The translations under genes and the position numbers were made by a program. Below, in pieces: positions 1-6,005 of a stretch of 13,134 bases of DNA. Position 1 is the stretch's first letter, and every line of letters begins with the position of its first letter. The notes below the pieces were generated by a model. It did no database searches and was not told the DNA's origin. It was given only the letters and a program-made list of their open reading frames with translations. The DNA is from Limnoglobus sp043780595 (GTDB lineage Bacteria > Planctomycetota > Planctomycetia > Gemmatales > Gemmataceae), in assembly GCA_043780595.1 (NCBI GenBank), contig JAYWCL010000063.1, positions 1 to 13,134 of the forward strand, written 5' to 3'.

Positions 1-1
1 C

Positions 2-88
2 GCCAAGCAACGCGGCGTCGACTGGCAATTCAAACTCGCAGACGCACGCATAAAGTTAAAGCGACTTTACCCCAAAACCAAGACTTGA
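2..88 (+). CDS. C-terminal end of an IS630-like transposase (partial)
   Basis: An open frame runs from the left edge of the window to a TGA at 86-88 and encodes 28 residues ending in DWQFKLADARIKLKRLYP plus a short basic tail. From memory, the pattern W-x-F-x-x-x-DAR-x-KLK-x-LYP is the usual C-terminus of IS630-family DDE transposases, where it follows the last catalytic acidic residue. The catalytic domain lies outside the window, so activity cannot be judged. The downstream terminal inverted repeat of such an element should lie shortly after 88, in the 80 bases before the next gene, but only one end is visible so it cannot be defined. The call rests on a short match and no search was possible. 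A host protein with a similar tail is the alternative. Confidence 0.55.
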   Translation, partial: AKQRGVDWQFKLADARIKLKRLYPKTKT

Positions 89-168
89 CGACGCACTACC
101 CACTTTTGAACCGTGCCGACAATTGGAACTGCGGCACTTGCGATTCCACCTTTCACACCGATCGTTCG

Positions 169-2142
169 ATGAAAAAAACTATCCTATCGTTCCTATTCGT
201 CGTCGGTTGCGGCCCGCTCGGTGCTGCGGAATTTTCACAACCAGATGCGAAGGCGATGCCGGATTTATTCGTCTGGACGGACACGTGTAACGTGTGGGTG
301 CTGCGCGATGGCGACGCCGCACTGCTGGTGAACCTCGGCGATGGCAGCGTGCTCGAAAACCTCGCAAAAATCGGCGTGAAACGGGTCGATTGGGTGTTGT
401 TCACCGACCATCATCGCGAGCAATGCCAAGGCACGCCGAAGCTCGTGCGTGGGGAGGGCGGTACCAAAGTCGCTGCACCGGAAATCGAAAAGGCGTTCTT
501 TGAAACGCCAACGGAGTTCCGCAAAATGAACGTGAGCCTTCGCGATGCGTTCGCGATTCACGGTACCAGCTACCTGCGCCCGCCGATCCAGCCGATCCCG
601 CTCGATCGCACGTTTGCGATCGACGATACGTTCGTTTGGCACGGTCGCAAAATTGCGTGCCTCGACACGCGCGGGACCAGCCCCGGCGGCATGACGTACC
701 GGCTGCAAGAAAATGGCCACGCGATCGCGTTCAGCGGCGATGTGATGCTCGACGGCGCGAAAATGCACACGTGGTTCGACACGGAATGGGACTACGGCTT
801 CGCTGCGGGCATCCGTGCGTTGCGAAAATCGGTGAACCGACTCAGCGACTCCGCGCCGGCCTGGTTGCTGCCTTCGCACGGGCCGGCGATGCCGAACCCT
901 GCGGCACAACTCCGCGAATATCAGGCGAAATTGCAGCGATTCGAGGCACTTTACGTTCGCGGGTATCGCGTCGAAGATGCCTCCGCCTATCACGATCCCC
1001 TTTCCAAGCCGACGCTCATACCCGACCTCGCACAGATTTCACCGCACCTGTTCAAGTTCAAACGCAAGAAATTTTGGCCGAACTTCGGGCTGATTCTCGC
1101 CGACAGCGGGCGGGCACTGGTCGTCGATTGCGGCCTGCTAGACGTCAAGTTTCTCGATGAATCGTTGGAAGGGCTGCGGAAGCATTACGGCTTAAAAGCG
1201 ATCGATGCCGTCGTGATTAGCCACATGCACGGCGACCATTTCCTCGAAGCCAGCCACCTGCGCGAGAAGTGGGGGGCGAAGATTTGGGCACTCGACCGAA
1301 TGGTGGAGAAAATGGAGCACCCCGAACGGTTCGACTACGCCGCCCCGATTCAGGCGTACGGGAAAAAAGCCACCGATGGCACGCCGCTTCGCGGCGTGCG
1401 CGTGGATCGCGGGTTCAAATCGGGCGAAACGATCGACTGGGAAGGCTACAAATTCACCATCGACTGGATGCCGGGCCAGACGGAATTCGCGCTCTGTTTC
1501 CACGGCCAAATCGACGGCCGGAAAGTCGCATTTACCGGCGATAACATTTTCGGCGATCCCGAAGATCCCCGGCAGACCGGCCACGAAGCCGTCGTCGCGC
1601 ACAACAGCGCAATCTTCGAGGAAGGGTACATTTACGGCGCGGAATATCTGAAAAAACTCAAGCCCGATCTGCTGATGGGCGGCCACTCGTACGTGATGGA
1701 TCGCCCGGCCGCGTTCATCGAACGCTACCGGAAATGGTCGTACGAAATGCGCGATGCGTTACAGACACTCAGTTCCGAAAAGGACTACCAATACTGGTTC
1801 GATCCTTTCTGGGTCCGTGCTGAGCCGTATCGCTCTGCGGTGAAAGCGGGAGAAACGATCGAACTGAAGATCGAAGTGCGGAATTTTCAGACTCGCGGGC
1901 AAACGCATCGCATCGAGATACATACGCCGCCGGGACTGATCGCGGAACCGCGCGTCCTGGAAGGCCAACTTGCGGTCGAGGCACGGGCCAAGTTTACGAT
2001 TCGCTTGAAGGCGGCACCCGGCGCAAAACCGGGAGTGCATCTCGTCGCGTTCGACATCACTCGCGACGGCAAACGCAAGGGCGAACTCTTCGACGCCATC
2101 GTCGAAATACTGCCCGTCAAGCCAACCGCATCGACGCCGTAG
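169..2142 (+). CDS. Secreted protein with two metallo-beta-lactamase-fold domains and a C-terminal beta domain
   Basis: The 657-residue product starts at ATG 169, because MKKTILSFLFVVGCGPLGAA is a clear signal peptide; a TTG at 85 would bury it. VVGC could alternatively be a lipobox with Cys14. Domain one (about 31-270) has MBL landmarks FSGD (188-191) and LPSHG (234-238), but the metal motif reads DHHREQ (80-85) instead of HxHxDH. Domain two (about 290-530) has an intact HMHGDH (352-357), TGD (456-458) and GGH (504-506), while the usual PGH is PGQ (Q437). Residues about 545-650 look like an Ig-like or NEW3-type beta domain. Known MBL proteins hydrolyse esters, thioesters, lactams or phosphoesters; the substrate here cannot be read. 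An internal duplication with one decayed site is my inference. It acts outside the cytoplasm and ends 4 nt from the stop of a convergent gene. Confidence 0.85.
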   Translation: MKKTILSFLFVVGCGPLGAAEFSQPDAKAMPDLFVWTDTCNVWVLRDGDAALLVNLGDGSVLENLAKIGVKRVDWVLFTDHHREQCQGTPKLVRGEGGTKVAAPEIEKAFFETPTEFRKMNVSLRDAFAIHGTSYLRPPIQPIPLDRTFAIDDTFVWHGRKIACLDTRGTSPGGMTYRLQENGHAIAFSGDVMLDGAKMHTWFDTEWDYGFAAGIRALRKSVNRLSDSAPAWLLPSHGPAMPNPAAQLREYQAKLQRFEALYVRGYRVEDASAYHDPLSKPTLIPDLAQISPHLFKFKRKKFWPNFGLILADSGRALVVDCGLLDVKFLDESLEGLRKHYGLKAIDAVVISHMHGDHFLEASHLREKWGAKIWALDRMVEKMEHPERFDYAAPIQAYGKKATDGTPLRGVRVDRGFKSGETIDWEGYKFTIDWMPGQTEFALCFHGQIDGRKVAFTGDNIFGDPEDPRQTGHEAVVAHNSAIFEEGYIYGAEYLKKLKPDLLMGGHSYVMDRPAAFIERYRKWSYEMRDALQTLSSEKDYQYWFDPFWVRAEPYRSAVKAGETIELKIEVRNFQTRGQTHRIEIHTPPGLIAEPRVLEGQLAVEARAKFTIRLKAAPGAKPGVHLVAFDITRDGKRKGELFDAIVEILPVKPTASTP

Positions 2143-2146
2143 CAGA

Positions 2147-3919
2147 TCATACGCGGCCCAGAAACGCATCCGCTGTGGCTACACACGCAGCATCATCGTG
2201 ATCGCGAAGTGCGGCGAACTGCGCGGCGATTCGGCGGAACGCGATTTTGAGGAAATACCGCCCGGAGGCGATGGCGGCGAAAAGGTCGTCGCTCGGGTGT
2301 GCGATCAGATGATCGAGCCGCGACAAGACACAACTCGAAACGTACATGTCGATGACGATATCCGCGATCCGTTCGTGGATGAGTTGGCTTTGCACGAAGG
2401 TTTCTTCGTCTTTTAATCGCAAGAAGATGTGCGGCAATTCCAATCCGAAATCCTTCGCGAAATTCGCCAGCCGTTTCGCGTCGGCTTCGAGTTCCTTTGC
2501 CTGCACGGGTACCGTTGGCGTACTCGCCCACGGCACGACGAGCTTGGCCCCAACTCCGATCGCTGCCCCAATCTTGCCGAGGCTCCAGCGGCCGTGCGTC
2601 AGGTCGTCGCGCAGGTTCTTCAGGTACTCGCCCGGTGCGCGACAACCGACGACCGCGATGAATGCCTTCAACACGTCGTTTGCGCCTTCGCCAATGGTGT
2701 TGATGCGGGCATCGCGCATCCAGCGTTCGACGGGTTGATCGCAAAAGTAACCTTTGCCACCGTAGACTTGCAATGTGTCGTTGACGATCGTCCAGAGATG
2801 TTCGGTCGCGAACACTTTCAGGATTGCGGTTTCCAGCATGTAATCGTCCGCACCACGATCGATGAGAGCGGCACACTGCGTGGTCGTCGCTTCCATCGCG
2901 AAGGCGTGCGCGGCGGCGAACGCGATCTTCTTCTTCACCAATTCAAATTCGCTGAGAGTTTGTTGAAATTGTTTGCGCGACTTCGCGTGTTTCGACATCG
3001 CGCTCAGGCAGACTTTCGCGTGCCCCGTACACGTTGCGCCGAACGTGGTGCGACCGAAGTTCAGCACCGTTAGTGCCTCTTGCAACCCGCGACCGAGCGG
3101 CCCGAGGACGTTCTCTTTTGGTACGCGCATGTTCGTGAAACGGATTTTTCCCGTCGCGGTTCCGCGAATGCCGCACTTCGCGGCACGGGCTTCGAGCACT
3201 TCAAAACCAGGCAAATCGGGCGTCACTAGGAACGCCGTCACTTTGCTGCCGCCCTTGCCGTCGGGGGTGCGGGCCATGACCGTGAGGATGTGCGCGATGC
3301 CGCCGTTGGTGATGTAATGCTTGGTGCCATCGAGAACGTACGCGGTGCCGTCGTCTGTCGGCGTGGCGGTCGTCTGCACGTTCCCCGCATCGGAACCGGC
3401 TTCGGGTTCGGTGAGCGCGAATGCGCAGAGTTTCGTGCCATCGAGCAAACCCGGCAGCCACTTCGCCTGTTGTTCCTTCGTGCCGAAAAGCACGAGCGCC
3501 CGGCAACCGATACTATGGTGTGCATTAACGAATACCGCCGTGCTAGCGCAGTGCCCGCCGAGGATTTCCATCACCTTCAAGTATTGCTGTTGATTGAAGC
3601 CGAGGCCACCGTACTCGATCGGTAGCGTCATGCGATAGACATCGAGTTGAGCGAGACCGTCGATGACAGAATCGGGAATTCGCGCTTCGCGATCGATGGC
3701 AGCCGCGTCGATATGGGCATCGGCGAAGGCCCGCACTTTCGCGGCGGCCACATCGGCGATGGCGCGTTTATTGGGCGATAACGTCGGGTACGGGAACATC
3801 AGGTCGGCGCGGATTTTGCCGAAAAACAGCGACTTCGCGAAGCCGAGTTTGTCGACCGCACCGAGCAGTTCTTCGACCTGCTTCTTTTGGTCGGCAATTT
3901 GCGTGGCCGTAAGAGCCAT
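2147..3919 (-). CDS. Acyl-CoA dehydrogenase, long VLCAD/ACAD9-like form
   Basis: This 590-residue FAD flavoenzyme should catalyse alpha,beta-dehydrogenation of acyl-CoA thioesters, the first step of beta-oxidation, in the cytoplasm. The start at 3919 is fixed by GGAGG seven bases upstream of ATG. The order is helical N-domain (about 50-160), the signature AFALTEPEAGSD (166-177), a beta domain with GTKHYITNGG (198-207) and a C-terminal helical domain with QVYGGKGYFCDQPVERWMRD (384-403). In IGEGAND the Glu411 sits where VLCAD-type enzymes carry the catalytic base. About 160 residues follow it, as in mammalian VLCAD and ACAD9, whereas short- and medium-chain enzymes stop near 380-400. Chain-length preference is therefore inferred to be long, but a specialised role is possible. 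No electron-transfer flavoprotein, thiolase or CoA ligase gene is nearby. Confidence 0.93.
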   Translation of the reverse strand: MALTATQIADQKKQVEELLGAVDKLGFAKSLFFGKIRADLMFPYPTLSPNKRAIADVAAAKVRAFADAHIDAAAIDREARIPDSVIDGLAQLDVYRMTLPIEYGGLGFNQQQYLKVMEILGGHCASTAVFVNAHHSIGCRALVLFGTKEQQAKWLPGLLDGTKLCAFALTEPEAGSDAGNVQTTATPTDDGTAYVLDGTKHYITNGGIAHILTVMARTPDGKGGSKVTAFLVTPDLPGFEVLEARAAKCGIRGTATGKIRFTNMRVPKENVLGPLGRGLQEALTVLNFGRTTFGATCTGHAKVCLSAMSKHAKSRKQFQQTLSEFELVKKKIAFAAAHAFAMEATTTQCAALIDRGADDYMLETAILKVFATEHLWTIVNDTLQVYGGKGYFCDQPVERWMRDARINTIGEGANDVLKAFIAVVGCRAPGEYLKNLRDDLTHGRWSLGKIGAAIGVGAKLVVPWASTPTVPVQAKELEADAKRLANFAKDFGLELPHIFLRLKDEETFVQSQLIHERIADIVIDMYVSSCVLSRLDHLIAHPSDDLFAAIASGRYFLKIAFRRIAAQFAALRDHDDAACVATADAFLGRV

Positions 3920-3925
3920 GATAAA

Positions 3926-3931
3926 TCCTCC
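3926..3931 (-). promoter_or_regulatory. Ribosome binding site of the acyl-CoA dehydrogenase
   Basis: On the minus strand the bases read GGAGGATTTATC then ATG. This is a near-consensus Shine-Dalgarno at good spacing. It decides the start at 3919 over the in-frame TTG 45 bases further upstream. Confidence 0.75.
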
Positions 3932-3941
3932 ATCGCTCTCG

Positions 3942-4067
3942 CCCGTATTTCTCGACTGTCTCAATACTCAGTTCGAGTCGATCCGCGATCTCCTTTTTAC
4001 TATACCCGGCGGCGGTCTGCCGTGCTAACTTCGACTTGCGGCGTTCGGGGATGTTGGTATACCGCAC
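3942..4067 (-). pseudogene. Relic of a LuxR/sigma-4-type helix-turn-helix coding region
   Basis: Read on the minus strand, this frame encodes LARQTAAGYSKKEIADRLEL followed by SIETVEKYGRE. It matches the pattern of a LuxR C-terminal or sigma-70 region 4 HTH (x-x-x-x-AG-x-S-x-KEIA-x-x-L-x-x-S-x-x-TVE-x-Y). No convincing start codon with a ribosome site precedes it; a GTG at 4067 is the nearest candidate. The frame runs on into the first part of the acyl-CoA dehydrogenase gene in a different phase, so it cannot end normally before that gene. I infer the tail of a lost response regulator or sigma-like gene that now serves as leader DNA. A chance similarity in a 30-residue stretch remains possible, although the run of matching positions is long. 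Confidence 0.4.
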
Positions 4068-4098
4068 GCATACACGAATCCTTCCGTTGGGAGTGCGT

Positions 4099-4362
4099 AT
4101 GCGCCGCACGATGATTGCTTCGGTTGGCCTGATCCTCGTTTTGCTGGTCGGGTGCCACCACGATAAGCACAATCTGAAAGTGTCGTACCCGGAAGAATAC
4201 ACGCTTCCGCCCGATGAGGCACGCTTCAACAACCCGCCCGAATCGGGTTATCGCAAACCACCGCCGAAGAAAGAATTCAAAGCCGGGCCGGGTGGCGGTG
4301 GTAGTGGAGGCGGCGTCGGTAGCGGCTTCGGCAACAACGGCGCAGGCGGCGCGAATCGATAG
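4099..4362 (+). CDS. Small Gly/Pro-rich lipoprotein, unknown function
   Basis: The product has 87 residues. The N-terminus MRRTMIASVGLILVLLVGC is a lipoprotein signal peptide: two arginines, a hydrophobic core and the lipobox LVGC, with Cys19 as the lipidated residue. GGGAG at 4089-4093 lies five bases before ATG 4099, which supports this start over an in-frame ATG at 4036. The mature part is hydrophilic: a His/Lys-rich stretch, a proline-rich middle containing YRKPPPKKEF, then a low-complexity Gly/Ser/Asn tail ending in NNGAGGANR. I recognise no enzymatic domain. The protein is probably anchored at a membrane and largely disordered. The gene stands alone, divergent from the acyl-CoA dehydrogenase, and a hairpin terminator follows directly. 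Confidence 0.7.
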   Translation: MRRTMIASVGLILVLLVGCHHDKHNLKVSYPEEYTLPPDEARFNNPPESGYRKPPPKKEFKAGPGGGGSGGGVGSGFGNNGAGGANR

Positions 4363-4379
4363 AGCATACGATTCCTTCA

Positions 4380-4405
4380 AAACGCGGCCAAGTCTGGCCG
4401 CGTTT
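4380..4405 (+). terminator. Intrinsic terminator after the small lipoprotein gene
   Basis: A perfect 11-bp stem (AAACGCGGCCA at 4380-4390 with TGGCCGCGTTT at 4395-4405) closes on the 4-base loop AGTC. It starts 17 bases after the stop codon. The following T tract is weak (TTTCTTCG), so efficiency is uncertain. It also separates the lipoprotein from the next operon. Confidence 0.75.
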
Positions 4406-4452
4406 CTTCGTATACTTCGACTAACTTCACCTTGCCGCTCAGGGAGATTCCG

Positions 4453-5085
4453 ATGCGTACGTTCGTGGCTTTTTTGTGTACTCTCGCGTTTGCCTCGTTA
4501 GTCGAAGCGGAATCGAAACCGTTGTTCGATGGCAAAACCTTCGATGGCTGGGAAGGCGACACCGAGAAAACGTGGAAGATCGAAGATGGTAGCATCGTCG
4601 CCGGTTCGCTCGATGTGCTCGTTCCGCGAAATGAGTTTCTTTGCACGAAGAAGACGTACGGCGACTTCGAGCTGAAAGTGACGTTCAAACTCCTCGGCGA
4701 TAAGACGAAGGTCAACGCGGGGGTGCAGTTTCGCACGAAGCGGATCCCGAACCACCACGAAGTATCGGGCTTTCAGGCCGATGCGGGCCAAGACTATTGG
4801 GGCGCGCTTTACGATGAATCGCGTCGCAAGAAAGTGCTGATGAAACCCGAAAAGACGCTCATCGACGGTCTCGTAAAATTCGACGATTGGAACGAGTACG
4901 TCATCCGCTGCGAAGGGCCGCGCATTCGACTCCATCTCAATGGCAAGTTGACGGTCGATTACATCGAAGCCGACGACAAAATCGAACGCGATGGCATCAT
5001 CGGCTTGCAGATTCATGGCGGCGCGAAAGCCAAGGTCCAGTACAAGAACATCCAGATTGAAGAACTGCCAGTCGCGAAGAAATAA
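4453..5085 (+). CDS. Secreted DUF1080 / 3-keto-disaccharide hydrolase family protein
   Basis: This is a 210-residue exported protein with the signal peptide MRTFVAFLCTLAFASLVEA and a likely cut after VEA. AGGGAG at 4441-4446 places the start at 4453. The mature protein has the DUF1080 (concanavalin-like jelly-roll) hallmarks in order: LFDGKTFDGW (24-33), WKIEDGSIVAG (41-51), YGDFELKVTFKL (69-80), NAGVQFRTKR (88-97), DDWNEYVIRCEG (144-155), HLNGK (161-165) and IGLQIHGG (183-190). Some members of this family hydrolyse 3-keto-disaccharides, and the family is greatly expanded in planctomycetes; whether this one is catalytic is not shown by the sequence. It covers almost only the single domain. 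It is followed after 4 nt by another secreted protein and is very likely co-transcribed with it. Confidence 0.9.
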   Translation: MRTFVAFLCTLAFASLVEAESKPLFDGKTFDGWEGDTEKTWKIEDGSIVAGSLDVLVPRNEFLCTKKTYGDFELKVTFKLLGDKTKVNAGVQFRTKRIPNHHEVSGFQADAGQDYWGALYDESRRKKVLMKPEKTLIDGLVKFDDWNEYVIRCEGPRIRLHLNGKLTVDYIEADDKIERDGIIGLQIHGGAKAKVQYKNIQIEELPVAKK

Positions 5086-5089
5086 ACTC

Positions 5090-5995
5090 ATGCTGCCACT
5101 GATTATCGTTGCGGTTAGTTTCGCCTCTTTGCCGCCCGTTTCGGGGAACGCGACGATTCGCGCCAAGGCGGGGCCATCGGACATCGTCATCACCACGACA
5201 GATCGGCTGGCGGGGGCGATTCATTCGCTTGCGTGGAATGGCAAAGAGTTCATCGACAGTACCGATCACGGTCGGCAACTTCAGTCGGCGTGTTCGCTCG
5301 ATTGCGGGCAGAAACCGTTCTGGGCAGAGGCGTATAACCCTACCGAAGCGGGCAGCCGAAAGGATGCGGTCGGCGCGAAATCTTCGAGCAAACTCCTGCA
5401 AATCAAGGCCGCAGGCAATCGGCTGGAGACGCAATCGCAGATGGCGTTTTGGCTGAATCCCGGCGAGAAGTCGGATCGCTACCTGGCGAAGAACGACCGT
5501 GCGCTGTCGAACTACCTGCACGCGAAAACGGTGACGATCGGCACTCCCGGAATCGCACATGCCATCGATTACAGCGTGACGTTCGCGGTGCCGAAAGGCG
5601 AACGCCACACCCTCGCACAGTTTGAAGCCGTCACCGGATACATGCCACCCGAGTTCCGCACGTTCGAGACGTACGACCCCAAAACGGGCCGACTTTCGCC
5701 GCTATCCGATGGCCCCGGCGAACAACCGCTGCCCGTGGTATTCAGCACGAAGTCCGGCTCGCACGCCATGGCGGCGATCGCAGGTTTACCGACAGTGAAA
5801 GGGCAGTCGGGGCCAGGCTATGGCCGTTGGAACTTCGCGAATGAGAAGGTCGTGAAGTGGAACGTCGTGTATCGGGTCGCGAACGCCGACGGGGTGCCTG
5901 CGGGCGAATATGCGTACCGCGTTTACGTCATCGTCGGCAGCCGCGACAACGTCCGCGTCTCGCTCGATCAGTTAGTGAAAGCGACCGCGAAGTGA
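5090..5995 (+). CDS. Exported protein of unknown function, partner of the DUF1080 gene
   Basis: The product has 301 residues. The start at ATG 5090 directly precedes a signal peptide (MLPLIIVAVSFASLPPVSG) and lies 4 nt after the DUF1080 stop, so translational coupling is likely. I do not recognise a named family. The mature protein is rich in predicted beta strands and contains IHSLAWNGKEFIDSTDHGRQ, in the style of galactose-mutarotase-like or other carbohydrate-active beta-sandwich proteins, which is suggestive only. Aromatic, Gly and Pro residues cluster in the second half (GYMPPEFRTFETYDP, GQSGPGYGRWNF). Cys residues in ACSLDCGQ may form a disulfide. Context suggests a secreted role in sugar-polymer handling together with the DUF1080 protein. 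It converges on the kinase gene with a gap of about 10 nt. Confidence 0.8.
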   Translation: MLPLIIVAVSFASLPPVSGNATIRAKAGPSDIVITTTDRLAGAIHSLAWNGKEFIDSTDHGRQLQSACSLDCGQKPFWAEAYNPTEAGSRKDAVGAKSSSKLLQIKAAGNRLETQSQMAFWLNPGEKSDRYLAKNDRALSNYLHAKTVTIGTPGIAHAIDYSVTFAVPKGERHTLAQFEAVTGYMPPEFRTFETYDPKTGRLSPLSDGPGEQPLPVVFSTKSGSHAMAAIAGLPTVKGQSGPGYGRWNFANEKVVKWNVVYRVANADGVPAGEYAYRVYVIVGSRDNVRVSLDQLVKATAK

Positions 5996-6005
5996 CACTG
6001 CGCCG

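Noticed and set aside
85..168. TTG start giving a 28-residue longer MBL protein
   Set aside because: It overlaps the transposase end, has no ribosome site and would place a good signal peptide in the middle of the chain.
265..993. Long open frame on the minus strand (242 codons) opposite the MBL gene
   Set aside because: Arg/Ala/Val-rich translation without motifs, wholly antisense to a gene with signal peptide and MBL motifs; typical shadow frame in GC-rich DNA.
2193..3073. Open frames on both strands overlapping the acyl-CoA dehydrogenase
   Set aside because: They lie in other phases of a gene with clear family signatures and have no ribosome site or domain of their own.
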